Below the pieces are notes generated by a model that was not told the origin of the DNA, made no database searches, and saw only the letters and a list, made by a program, of their open reading frames with translations. DNA of 64,000 nucleotides from Acinetobacter suaedae (lineage in GTDB: Bacteria; Pseudomonadota; Gammaproteobacteria; Pseudomonadales; Moraxellaceae), in assembly GCF_008630915.1 (NCBI RefSeq), contig NZ_CP043909.1, forward strand, positions 2,418,001-2,482,000, in the 5' to 3' direction. The stretch's first letter is position 1. Each line of letters starts with the position of its first letter. The position numbers and the translations under genes are program-made. Of the stretch, positions 19,872 to 29,167 are shown one piece after another.

Positions 19872-20249
19872 ATGAATAGCATCATTTATTTTGAAATCCA
19901 ATCTACAAACCCACAACGAGATACTGCTTTTTATCAATCTATTTTTGGCTGGAATTTTGAAAAAGTCGAAGGTTTACCCATTGAATATTATCGTATCGAA
20001 ACAAAAGGGATTCACGGGGGGCTGTTAAAACGTCCTGTTACTACACCACCAACAGAATGCGGTACCAATGCCTATACCTGTACTATTGAAGTAGACAATT
20101 TTGACGAAACCGCAGCTAGAATTTTAAGCTTGGGTGGTATCGTCGCCATGGAAAAATTTGCGATTCCTGATCGTTGTTGGCAAGGCTATTTTCTCGACCT
20201 AGACAATAATGTCTTTGGTATATGTGAAATAGATGAGAATGCAATATAA
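19872..20249 (+). CDS. VOC-family protein (glyoxalase/bleomycin-resistance fold)
   Basis: A 125-residue vicinal-oxygen-chelate protein. The pattern IIYFEIQSTNPQRDTAFYQS then FGWNFEK is the first beta-alpha-beta module, and CTIEVDNFDETAARILSLGG with GYFLDLDNNVFGICE is the second. Such proteins bind a metal or small molecule; the reaction here is unknown. The open frame extends upstream to 19782 through a terminator hairpin, but the ATG at 19872 gives the family N terminus. It is convergent to the crotonase gene (26 bp apart). Confidence 0.82.
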   Translation: MNSIIYFEIQSTNPQRDTAFYQSIFGWNFEKVEGLPIEYYRIETKGIHGGLLKRPVTTPPTECGTNAYTCTIEVDNFDETAARILSLGGIVAMEKFAIPDRCWQGYFLDLDNNVFGICEIDENAI

Positions 20250-20275
20250 ACTACCGTACCAAGTCAGCCGCTATT

Positions 20276-21058
20276 TCATCGACCTTTAAACTGTGGTAAA
20301 CGTCTTTCAAGCATGGCTCGAACACCCTCTTGAGCATCCTCAGATTCAAATAATGGTTTGAGGTAATTATCCATTTTATTAAAAGCAACCGTCTGTCCTA
20401 AAGTTACACCATCTGTTGCCGAAGCTAACAAAGCCTGCACAGCAAGCGGCGCAGCAATGCAAATCTCTTTGGCAACTTCGATTGCACGCTCAAGTTGCTT
20501 ACCTTTTTCTACTACCTCAGAAACAAGATTCAACTCATTGGCTTTTTGAGTATCAAAGGTTTTGCCTGTAAGCAAATAAGGCATGGCTTTTTGCCAACCA
20601 GTTGCCTGTACAAAACGAATCGTCGCACCGCCAAAAGGCATAATTCCACGTAATACTTCGAGTTGACCAAATATCGTGTCTTCGCTAGCAATCACCACAT
20701 CGGCATTCAGCATTAACTCAACACCAGCGGTATAGCAAAAACCCTGTACTGCAACCACAACTGGTTTGGTTCTATGTCGACCACCAACGCCCCAAGGATT
20801 GATTTGTGCTTCTTCAAAATTAAAAATGCCATGTGGAATTTTAGGTTGTAATTCCACTAGGTCTAGACCAGCAGTAAAATGATCACCATGCGCAAAAATG
20901 ACAGCACAGCGTAATTCAGGATGATTCTCATATTCTGTTAATGCTAAAGATAAATCCTCAATCATATGACTATCAAATGCATTACGTTTTGCCACCCGAT
21001 CTAAACCGATCAACATAATATGATCAATAATTTCACGGCTTACTTTCCCTAAACTCAT
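20276..21058 (-). CDS. Crotonase-family enoyl-CoA hydratase/isomerase
   Basis: A 260-residue crotonase-fold enzyme. The oxyanion-hole region AHGDHFTAGLDL and the segment GFCYTAGVELMLNADVVIA are present. The two glutamates used by true hydratases seem kept: Glu in VELMLNADV and Glu in FGQLEVLRGIMPFGG. It therefore may hydrate 2-enoyl-CoA in beta-oxidation, although isomerase activity is possible. A strong AAGGAAGAAG ribosome site precedes the ATG. A cluster of TGAYCA half-sites sits 43-82 bp upstream, a likely operator. It is not next to other beta-oxidation genes. Confidence 0.88.
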   Translation of the reverse strand: MSLGKVSREIIDHIMLIGLDRVAKRNAFDSHMIEDLSLALTEYENHPELRCAVIFAHGDHFTAGLDLVELQPKIPHGIFNFEEAQINPWGVGGRHRTKPVVVAVQGFCYTAGVELMLNADVVIASEDTIFGQLEVLRGIMPFGGATIRFVQATGWQKAMPYLLTGKTFDTQKANELNLVSEVVEKGKQLERAIEVAKEICIAAPLAVQALLASATDGVTLGQTVAFNKMDNYLKPLFESEDAQEGVRAMLERRLPQFKGR

Positions 21059-21496
21059 TTTCTTCTTCCTTTTATTTAATTATTTCAATATCAAACTAGT
21101 TGACCATTTTAAAATGATCAATGTATATCGTGTATGGTCATAGATTCAGCTTACAACAAAACCATCAATTTAATAATCGATACATCATGGGTCTAGAAAT
21201 AGCGATGATGCAATCCTAAAAAATCGGACCTTGAATCAGCATAATTACAAACACTTAGATGTTTTTTTATTATCTATGACCTCTTTTCATTTTATTTAAC
21301 TACTTGTTTTTCAGGTCTGGTGGATTTGTACAATTCATTGTTTGACGATATTATGTTCAACATGAAGAAAATTATGTTTGCTCAAGCACACTCAAATTCT
21401 TATAGATTCAAACGCAATATCATTTATCACTGATGTTATATAAACGCTCGATCGACTTAGAAATTTAAAAAGAATATCGAATTCGCAAGGTTTTAT
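21059..21496. other. Divergent intergenic region between crotonase and betT
   Basis: 438 bp without a gene. It contains the TGAYCA repeat cluster at 21101-21140 near the crotonase start. The rest, about 300 bp upstream of betT, shows no gene, terminator or clear promoter hexamers. Confidence 0.45.
21101..21140. promoter_or_regulatory. Inverted-repeat cluster, probable operator of the crotonase gene
   Basis: A 20-bp palindrome at 21101-21120 (TGACCATTTT/AAAATGATCA, one mismatched pair) is followed by TGGTCA at 21135-21140. The three TGAYCA-type half-sites stand 43-82 bp upstream of the crotonase start on the minus strand, where a TetR- or FadR-like repressor would bind. The regulator is unknown. 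Confidence 0.4.
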
Positions 21497-23536
21497 ATGA
21501 CATCTACAGATACAAAAGGTTTTCTAAAAACCGCAATTTTATTTCCCGTATTTATTCCAACCATTATCGTTATCGTCTTAGTTCTACTCGGTACGATTAG
21601 TAATCCTGAATTAGCAGGACAATTTTTCTCAGAAGTTCTTAACTATGTAACCAACACCTTTGGTTGGTTCTATATGCTTGCCGTTGCAACATTTCTCATT
21701 TTTATCGTTGGAATCGCAATGAGTAACTGGGGAAATATCAAGCTCGGTCCAGATCATGCAGAACCTGAATATAGCTTCTTATCATGGTTTGCTATGCTGT
21801 TTTCCGCCGGTTATGGTATCGCTCTACTATTTTTTGGGGTAGCAGAGCCTGTCTTACACTTTAGTGCCCCACCTCAAGGAACTCCTGGAACAATTGAAGC
21901 AGCAAAACAAGCAATGCAAATTTCCTATTTCCACTGGGGATTTCATATTTGGGCAATTTATGGGGTAGTTGGTTTGTCACTGGCTTACTTCACATTCCGG
22001 CATGGATTACCACTTGCCATGCGTTCCACACTTTTCCCTTTGATCGGAAATCGAATAAATGGCTGGATGGGACATACTGTAGATACTTTTGCAGTGTTGG
22101 GTACATTGTTTGGTATAGCAACCACACTTGGCTTATCTGTCACCCAAATTAATACAGGGATGAATTATTTATTACCTACAATTCCCGTCAGTATTCCAGT
22201 TCAGATTGTAACCATTTTAATTATCACATTATTGGCGACTTTTTCGGTGGTTGCAGGTATGGATAAAGGAATTAAACGCCTTTCCGTACTCAATATTGGA
22301 TTAGCCATTGCACTGATGATTTTTGTCTTTGTAGTTGGACCAACATTATTCATTTTACAAACATTCGTTGAAAATACAGGAAGCTATTTAAGTAATTTGG
22401 TAGAGAGAACTTTTAACTTACAGGCTTACACTGCCAATGACTGGATTGGTAACTGGACATTATTTATCTTTGGATGGACAATTTCATGGGCACCTTTTGT
22501 CGGCATATTCATTGCCAAAATTAGTCGAGGTCGGACGATCCGACAGTTCATCGTTGGTATCATGCTCATCCCAACCATTTTTACCTTCTTATGGTTTTCT
22601 GTATTTGGAGATACAGCACTCCATTTAATTTTGGTCGAAGGCTACCACTCTCTTGTTCAAGATGTGCAGCAGGACAAAGCAATAGCGCTATTTAAGCTCT
22701 ACGAACATTTACCGTTCACTGCTTTATTATCCTTTTTAAGTGTAATTCTAATTATTACTTTCTTTGTGACCTCTGCGGACTCTGGATCTTTAGTCATTGA
22801 TTCATTAAGTTCAGGTGGTGTTACAAATACACCGATTTGGCAACGTGTGTTTTGGACAACAACACAAGGGTTGATTGCTTCAGCTTTATTACTTGCAGGT
22901 GGATTGACCGCCTTACAAACAGCATCCATTGTGAGTGCCTTGCCCTTTACCATTATTATGCTCATCGCAATTATTGGATTATGTAGAGCCTTAGTTATTG
23001 AGCAACATCGAAATACAAGTTTAGTCCACCATCAACCTACACAACATAGTTCAACCAAACATGATGATCCTCAAGCACTCATACAACGGCGTCTCAATTA
23101 TTTAGTCGCTTTCCCAACACAAGAGCAAGTTCGTGAGTTTATTGCATCGACAGCATATCAAAGCATGGAAGCAGTTAAACAAGGATTTCAAGACAAAGAT
23201 TGGCCATTTGAATTGATTTATGATGATGTCAATTCACGCATCCAGCTCAAACTATCCGAACCCAATGATGTCGAATTTGTCTATGAAATTCGGATGTGTG
23301 AGTACACGACTCCTACCTATATGAAAGAGTTAAAAACTAAAGAATACGCGAACCAAGAAAAATATTATCGCGCTGAGGTTTTCTTACTCCGTGGAGGACG
23401 TGCTTATGATGTTTATGGATTCGATCAAAACTCATTGGTTAATGATATTTTGAATCAATTTGAAAAATACCTTCATTTCTTGCATATTTCGCCAAAAACA
23501 TTGCCTTGGAAAATGGAAAACGACTTACATCATTAA
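21497..23536 (+). CDS. betT: BCCT-family choline/betaine transporter (BetT-like)
   Basis: A 679-residue betaine-choline-carnitine transporter with 12 hydrophobic segments over the first 500 residues. The signature region ISWAPFVGIFIAKISRGR and the TM4-type segment SNWGNIKLGPDHAEPEYSF are typical. After the membrane domain there is a long cytoplasmic tail (about residues 510-679), the BetT-type regulatory extension that responds to osmolarity. It should import choline with protons or sodium for glycine betaine synthesis. No betIBA genes are adjacent. Betaine or carnitine as substrate cannot be excluded. Confidence 0.88.
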   Translation: MTSTDTKGFLKTAILFPVFIPTIIVIVLVLLGTISNPELAGQFFSEVLNYVTNTFGWFYMLAVATFLIFIVGIAMSNWGNIKLGPDHAEPEYSFLSWFAMLFSAGYGIALLFFGVAEPVLHFSAPPQGTPGTIEAAKQAMQISYFHWGFHIWAIYGVVGLSLAYFTFRHGLPLAMRSTLFPLIGNRINGWMGHTVDTFAVLGTLFGIATTLGLSVTQINTGMNYLLPTIPVSIPVQIVTILIITLLATFSVVAGMDKGIKRLSVLNIGLAIALMIFVFVVGPTLFILQTFVENTGSYLSNLVERTFNLQAYTANDWIGNWTLFIFGWTISWAPFVGIFIAKISRGRTIRQFIVGIMLIPTIFTFLWFSVFGDTALHLILVEGYHSLVQDVQQDKAIALFKLYEHLPFTALLSFLSVILIITFFVTSADSGSLVIDSLSSGGVTNTPIWQRVFWTTTQGLIASALLLAGGLTALQTASIVSALPFTIIMLIAIIGLCRALVIEQHRNTSLVHHQPTQHSSTKHDDPQALIQRRLNYLVAFPTQEQVREFIASTAYQSMEAVKQGFQDKDWPFELIYDDVNSRIQLKLSEPNDVEFVYEIRMCEYTTPTYMKELKTKEYANQEKYYRAEVFLLRGGRAYDVYGFDQNSLVNDILNQFEKYLHFLHISPKTLPWKMENDLHH

Positions 23537-23559
23537 TTTTCAAAACCACGATATAAAAC

Positions 23560-23591
23560 GTTCAGCAAAGTATTCTACTACTTTGCTGAAC
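23560..23591. terminator. Perfect 13-bp hairpin after betT
   Basis: Arms at 23560-23572 and 23579-23591 are exact inverse complements with a 6-nt loop, 23 bp after the betT stop. No T-run follows on the plus strand and only a short T-rich stretch on the minus, so termination is likely but not certain. Confidence 0.5.
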
Positions 23592-23702
23592 AGTCATAGA
23601 TTCTATTTGACCGGACATCCTACATTCAAAGCACAGTAAGCATTTTCTAGCAGTAATTTATGCTACCTTATCCCTATTCAAAATTTTGGGGTTTTCCATT
23701 TC

Positions 23703-24953
23703 ATGACCGTGCGTTTTTTTCATACGTCTGACTGGCATCTGGGACAGTTTTTTTACAACCATTCCCGCCACTACGAACATGAACAATTTCTTGCATGGTT
23801 ACTTGAGCAAATCAAAATTAAACAACCACATGCTTTACTCATTGCAGGTGATATTTTTGATGTGATCAATCCGAGTTCACAAGCACAGAAACAGCTTTAT
23901 CAATTCCTTGCCGATGCGCATGATCTTGCACCACAGATGCAAACATTGATGATCGCAGGAAATCATGACTCAGGCTATCGCATTGAACAAGTTGAACCCT
24001 TACTTGAAAAATACAATGCCAAAACAGTCGGAGTGATTCGCTGGAATGAAGATAAAAGCTTAGATTTAGATCGTTTAATTTTGCCGATTTATGATGAGCA
24101 AAAACAGATTGTCGCATGGTGTATTGCACTGCCTTTCTTACGTTCAGCTGAAATCACAGGCTTTAATGAACACACGACTAACAGTCAAAATGCGATTGCT
24201 TATCTGCATCAACATTTAATCGCTGAAGCAAAACGCCGTAAAATCGATAATCAAGCTTTAATTCTGATGTCACATGCGCATATGCAAGGTGGTGAAACCT
24301 CAGATTCTGAACGCCCAATTATTATTGGTAATGAAGAGGCGCTTTCAACCACGCTGTTTGACGACGAGATAAATTATGTGGCTTTAGGGCATCTGCATAA
24401 ACCACAAAAAGTCGGACATGATCACATTCGTTATAGTGGCTCTCCGATCCCTTTATCATTTAGTGAAATTAACTATAAACACCAAGTGGTTGAAGTCACG
24501 ATCGATCCCAATGCAACTGACAATCAAGTTGAGTTTGAGGCAATTGCCATTCCGCGAGCGATTCAATTACACAAAATTAAAGGTGAACTCAACGACGTCA
24601 TGCAGCGGCTCAAAAATCTGCCACAAGGTGTCATTGAATGTATTGATCATCGTGAATATGTCGATATTGAATATCACACAGCAACGCCTCCCCAGCCAAA
24701 TCTTAGACAACAATTTGAAGATGCCCTACCTAAAGATCGTTACCGTTTAGTGCGAATTTCAAGACAATATTTATCTAATGAAACTAATGCTGAGAGCGAA
24801 TCAAAAATCAGTTTAGAACCACCAACACCCGAAAAACTGTTTCAACAAATTTGGGAGAAAAAAGGCTACAGCGCTGATGATGAAGTCACCAAAGACTTTT
24901 TAAGCTTAGTTGCTGAAGCAGAGAAAAAACTTGAAGATGGTCAAACAGTTTAA
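23703..24953 (+). CDS. sbcD: Exonuclease SbcCD, subunit D (Mre11-type nuclease)
   Basis: A 416-residue metallophosphoesterase. The phosphodiesterase motifs appear in order: TSDWHLG (near the N terminus), AGDIFD, AGNHD, SHAHMQG and GHLHKPQ, all metal ligands of the Mre11/SbcD nuclease. With SbcC it forms the complex that cuts hairpins and DNA ends, important for palindrome cleavage and double-strand break repair. The stop is 9 bp before the sbcC start, so the pair is an operon. No frame anomalies are seen. Confidence 0.96.
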   Translation: MTVRFFHTSDWHLGQFFYNHSRHYEHEQFLAWLLEQIKIKQPHALLIAGDIFDVINPSSQAQKQLYQFLADAHDLAPQMQTLMIAGNHDSGYRIEQVEPLLEKYNAKTVGVIRWNEDKSLDLDRLILPIYDEQKQIVAWCIALPFLRSAEITGFNEHTTNSQNAIAYLHQHLIAEAKRRKIDNQALILMSHAHMQGGETSDSERPIIIGNEEALSTTLFDDEINYVALGHLHKPQKVGHDHIRYSGSPIPLSFSEINYKHQVVEVTIDPNATDNQVEFEAIAIPRAIQLHKIKGELNDVMQRLKNLPQGVIECIDHREYVDIEYHTATPPQPNLRQQFEDALPKDRYRLVRISRQYLSNETNAESESKISLEPPTPEKLFQQIWEKKGYSADDEVTKDFLSLVAEAEKKLEDGQTV

Positions 24954-24962
24954 GGATTTGCC

Positions 24963-27900
24963 ATGAAAATTTTATCCATTCGACTAAAAAATCTGGCATC
25001 TCTTGCAGGTGAGCATTTTATTGATTTTGAAAGTGAGCCTTTAGCACATGCTGGATTGATAGCCATTATAGGAAAAACGGGTGCAGGTAAATCCACCATT
25101 TTAGATGCGATGTGTCTTGCCCTATTTAATAAAATTCCGAGACTCAAAGACAGTGATGGCAAATTGTTAGATGTAGATGGTTCAGAATTGTTAACCAACT
25201 CTCCTCTCACTGTATTACGTCGTGGTACTGGTCATGGATTTGCTGAGCTGTGTTTTGTCGCACAGGATCAAAAACATTATTTAGCACGTTGGGAAATTAA
25301 ACGTGCCCGTGAAAATGCCAATGGTAAATTACAAAGTGTACAACGCTCATTGAAATGCCTCACCGATGGCGTAGTTGTCGCAGATAAAACCAAAGCCGTC
25401 GAAACGCACATTCAACAAATTACGCAGCTCAGTTTTGAACAATTTACGCGCGCCGTGTTACTGGCACAATCCGAAGTAACCGCTTTTTTAAAAGCACGTG
25501 ATAATGAACGTGGTGAACTCTTAGAGTACCTCACCAACTCAAGTATTTTTGCCAAAATTGGGCAATTGGCTTTTGAAAAAACCAAAGAAGTTCGCTTACA
25601 ACGAGAAAAATTAGAAAGTGTTTTAGGTCATATTGAAATTCGTTCTGATGAAGAAATCGCTGAGTTACAACAGCAATTCCAACAGCTACAGCAACACGTG
25701 CAACAACTTGAAAATGAAAAAAATCAATTCAAGCAACAACAACAATGGTTTGAACAACGCAATAAAATCAACCTTGAAATTGGATTGAAACAGCAACAGT
25801 ATGATCTGCAACTTAAAGCGCAAGAAAACATTGCCAAAGAACGCCGATTACTGGGTCAATTAGAGACGTTTTCTGAGATACGCCCTATTGTATTTCAACA
25901 ACAACAATTGCAAAAAACATTACAACAACTCGCGCCACAAATTCAACAAAAGCACAATGAGTTTAGTGCTTTAACCAGTCAATTTGAGCAACAAAAAACG
26001 CTTTATACACAAGTAGAAACAACACTCAATCAATTTCAAGATTTCGAGCAAAAGCATCAAACTGAACTGACACAAGTTCGCAAGTTTGTGCAAGAACGTG
26101 ACTATATTGCTGAAGAATATAAGAAAACCAAAATTCGACTGACTCAATTGGAAAGTCAGCAGCAACCACTCATCGAGCAACAACAACAGCTTGAACAAAG
26201 CATTCGAAACTTGAGTGCGCAACATACGGCTTGCTTAGAACAATTAAAACACAGTGCTCAATACGCCCCTTTGGATAAAGGCTTAAATGCCCATATTCAA
26301 CAACTCAAGCAATTTATTCAGCAATATCAAAAAGTAGAAAACACGTTAGGCTCTATTCAACAAGCACAGACTCAACTTGAGCAAGATCAAAACACATTCA
26401 ACAATTTAGTTACTCAATTTGGTGTCACCCAACAAATTGAACAGCGTATTGAGCAACAGTCGAAACTAAAAGAAACCCAACAAATTCGCATCAATCAATT
26501 GGATGCAATTCAACAAAAACTTCAGCATTATTTTGAATTAAAAAATGAAGTGCTTACGCAGCAAAACAAATTTGAAGCTCTACAAAAGCAAGTTCAACAG
26601 CTAGAACAATGCAGCAAAAAAACTGAACAAGATTATCACGCTGCTAAAACTGAACGTGAGAAACTACAACTGGTTTTGCAACAACAACGTCTATTACATG
26701 CTGAAAATATTGAACATCTACGTGCTGAACTCAAGCACGGTGAAGCCTGCCTTGTCTGTGGCAGTACTGAACATCCTTATCGTGATGACGAGAGCCAAAT
26801 CTCTAAAACATTATATGCCTTACAGCAACAACAAGAACAGCAAGCGATTCAACAGGAACAACAGCTTTTCCAACTTTGGCAAAAAGCTCAACAACAATTC
26901 ACCCAAAGCCATACTGAACACAATCAATTGCAACAGCAGTTGCAGCAATTGCATGACAAATTAAAAACCCACGATCAACTGTTACAGCAACATTTATCAC
27001 AGTTGAATATTCAACTCGATTTCAATCTCACTGAGAATGCCCCAAATGAAAATAGCATCAGGGCTCAGATGCAAACATTCGTTTTAGAAACATCACAGGC
27101 TCAACAGCAGCTTGAAAAGGAATTATTACAACTTAATCAAGCCAATAAAGATCAGCATGTGCTCAATCAAAACATTCAAAATACGCGTCATCAACTCCAA
27201 ACCATAGAGCACTTAGAGCAACAGATTCAGCATATCGTAGATTGTCTCAATAGAGACGATAAAACTGCTTGGTCTAAACAAGGCGCGTCATTCTCACAAC
27301 ACGTATTAAAGGCATTGCAACAACGTAGCCAACAACTAGAGCATGCAGAATCACTCATCAAACAAAAAGACCAAATTGATCAGCAGTTGAATGTATTAAA
27401 GACCAATTTGGCAGGACTCACTACGCAACAAGCAGAGTGCGCGCAACAATTAAAAGACATCGAAATTAAAGGCAAACAAAATACTGATGCTGCTAACCAA
27501 CTGATTATAACGATGACAGGTTCAGCTGAAATCAAAGCCAATGAATGGTTACAACAGCATGATCAACAACGTCAGCAATTGCAGAACCAGTATCAGCAGT
27601 TAAAGCAGCGTTTTGAACAAGCTCGTCAGAATTATGAGCAGCAGAAAAATATACTTGAACAACTCAAAGCACAGCAACAACAGAATCATGGTTCTCTTGA
27701 ACAATGTAAAACTGAAATCACTAATTGGTTAGCTCAGCAGCAAAATTTTGCAGAAGATCAACTCAGCGAATTACTTGCGATTTCATCAACTCAAGAACAG
27801 CAGATTCGAAATGCAATACAACAAGCGGATCGTGCTTTGAGTGAAGCAAATTCTGCACTGAAAACCATGCAAGAACAGTTGAATGTACATCTTCAATCAG

Positions 27901-28574
27901 AACCCAATATTCAGGTTGAACAACTCACTGAATTGATAAATGCCAATCAAGAAATTTTGCAACAGACAACAGATCAACGAGATCAACTTAAACTTCAATT
28001 GGAAGTGCATCAACAAAACTTAGCCAAACAAAAGCAATTTGCCGATCAGATTCAACAGATCCAGCAACAAGAACATCGTTGGAATAAAATTTCTAGTATT
28101 ATAGGCGATTCAAAAGGTAAAGAATTCCGTGATTTAGCCCAACAATACAATCTCGATATTTTACTTGAATATGCCAATCAACAACTGTCGATGTTGTCTC
28201 AACGCTATACTTTAAAACGTTTGGATAACTCACTCAGTCTTGCCATTATTGATCATGATATGGATGGCGAAACTCGTTCAGTTGCTTCTTTGTCTGGTGG
28301 GGAATCTTTCCTCACTGCCCTCGCCATTTCATTGGCGATTGCCAATATGGCATCAGGTTCGATGAAAATCGAATCGCTGTTTATTGATGAGGGCTTTGGC
28401 ACCTTGGATGCATCATCCTTAAATATGGTGATGAATGCACTCGATCAACTGCAAAGCCAAGGACGTAAGGTCATTTTAATCTCACACATTCAGGAAATGC
28501 ATGAACGTATCCCTGTGCAGATTCAGGTACAGCCGATTGGTTCAGGATCAAGTCGGATTGAAGTGGTGGGGTGA
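24963..28574 (+). CDS. sbcC: Exonuclease SbcCD, subunit C (Rad50-like SMC ATPase)
   Basis: A 1203-residue SMC-type ATPase. The Walker A GKTGAGKST is near residue 38. Two very long Gln-rich coiled-coil arms flank a zinc-hook CLVC at about residue 595. The ABC signature SLSGGESFLTALAIS is near 1109 and the Walker B/D-loop LFIDEGFGTLD near 1139. It powers and gates the SbcD nuclease. An AAGGATT ribosome site precedes the ATG. The coil is unusually rich in glutamine (repeated CAA/CAG codons), more than in the E. coli protein. The stop overlaps the region of the next gene start. Confidence 0.96.
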   Translation: MKILSIRLKNLASLAGEHFIDFESEPLAHAGLIAIIGKTGAGKSTILDAMCLALFNKIPRLKDSDGKLLDVDGSELLTNSPLTVLRRGTGHGFAELCFVAQDQKHYLARWEIKRARENANGKLQSVQRSLKCLTDGVVVADKTKAVETHIQQITQLSFEQFTRAVLLAQSEVTAFLKARDNERGELLEYLTNSSIFAKIGQLAFEKTKEVRLQREKLESVLGHIEIRSDEEIAELQQQFQQLQQHVQQLENEKNQFKQQQQWFEQRNKINLEIGLKQQQYDLQLKAQENIAKERRLLGQLETFSEIRPIVFQQQQLQKTLQQLAPQIQQKHNEFSALTSQFEQQKTLYTQVETTLNQFQDFEQKHQTELTQVRKFVQERDYIAEEYKKTKIRLTQLESQQQPLIEQQQQLEQSIRNLSAQHTACLEQLKHSAQYAPLDKGLNAHIQQLKQFIQQYQKVENTLGSIQQAQTQLEQDQNTFNNLVTQFGVTQQIEQRIEQQSKLKETQQIRINQLDAIQQKLQHYFELKNEVLTQQNKFEALQKQVQQLEQCSKKTEQDYHAAKTEREKLQLVLQQQRLLHAENIEHLRAELKHGEACLVCGSTEHPYRDDESQISKTLYALQQQQEQQAIQQEQQLFQLWQKAQQQFTQSHTEHNQLQQQLQQLHDKLKTHDQLLQQHLSQLNIQLDFNLTENAPNENSIRAQMQTFVLETSQAQQQLEKELLQLNQANKDQHVLNQNIQNTRHQLQTIEHLEQQIQHIVDCLNRDDKTAWSKQGASFSQHVLKALQQRSQQLEHAESLIKQKDQIDQQLNVLKTNLAGLTTQQAECAQQLKDIEIKGKQNTDAANQLIITMTGSAEIKANEWLQQHDQQRQQLQNQYQQLKQRFEQARQNYEQQKNILEQLKAQQQQNHGSLEQCKTEITNWLAQQQNFAEDQLSELLAISSTQEQQIRNAIQQADRALSEANSALKTMQEQLNVHLQSEPNIQVEQLTELINANQEILQQTTDQRDQLKLQLEVHQQNLAKQKQFADQIQQIQQQEHRWNKISSIIGDSKGKEFRDLAQQYNLDILLEYANQQLSMLSQRYTLKRLDNSLSLAIIDHDMDGETRSVASLSGGESFLTALAISLAIANMASGSMKIESLFIDEGFGTLDASSLNMVMNALDQLQSQGRKVILISHIQEMHERIPVQIQVQPIGSGSSRIEVVG

Positions 28575-28576
28575 AA

Positions 28577-29167
28577 ATGAATATCCAATTACTGCACAAT
28601 GAAATGTTAAATAAAGGAATCTGCTTTCAAGTCGGCCTCACAAGTTTAGAACTTGAAGCAATAGAACAACTTTTTGCATTCCACTTTCCTCCTGATTTGA
28701 AGGATTTTTTAAAGCATGGACTGCCTATATCGGAAAATGAATGGGAATTTCCTCATTGGAGAGAAGCACTTTATAAAGATAAAGCAAAACATATTCTTAT
28801 GGAAAAACTCAGTTGGCCTCAGGAAGGAATTGCGTTCGATATTCAAAACGGCTTTTGGTTAGATCGATGGGGAGCAGCACCAGAGGAAATCTCAGACCGT
28901 CTGGCAATATTTGAGGATAATTTTAAGGCTTATCCGCAAATGATCCCAATTTATGCTCATCGTTATATTCCCACCACACCATTTGAAAGCGGAAATCCTG
29001 TGTTTTCAATAATGCAAACAGATATTATTTATTATGGAACAAACCTAATAAATTACTTTTGTAATGAATTTAATCTCGATAAAAAGCTCTATAATCAAGC
29101 ACAGGAAACTCCAAAACATATTAAATTCTGGAGTTATCTCACCGAATTAGATGATAATCAAGACTAA
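28577..29167 (+). CDS. SMI1/KNR4 (SUKH)-like protein
   Basis: A 196-residue protein with the SMI1/KNR4 pattern. LELEAIEQLFAFHFPPDLKD is the start of the fold; FPHWREALY, GIAFDIQNGFWLDRWG, MIPIYAHRYIPTTPF and SGNPVFSIMQTDIIYYGTNL follow in family order. SUKH proteins often serve as immunity proteins for contact-dependent or polymorphic toxins, though many are not toxin-linked. GTG at 28571 would add two residues; the ATG at 28577 is chosen because GGGGTG stands just before it. The start region overlaps the sbcC stop, so it is expressed with sbcCD. No toxin gene is adjacent. Function unknown. Confidence 0.75.
   Translation: MNIQLLHNEMLNKGICFQVGLTSLELEAIEQLFAFHFPPDLKDFLKHGLPISENEWEFPHWREALYKDKAKHILMEKLSWPQEGIAFDIQNGFWLDRWGAAPEEISDRLAIFEDNFKAYPQMIPIYAHRYIPTTPFESGNPVFSIMQTDIIYYGTNLINYFCNEFNLDKKLYNQAQETPKHIKFWSYLTELDDNQD

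Noticed and set aside
25650..28080. Tandem-repeat or microsatellite appearance (CAA/CAG) inside sbcC
   Set aside because: It encodes the Gln-rich coiled coil; the repeats are irregular and in frame, not a separate repeat element.
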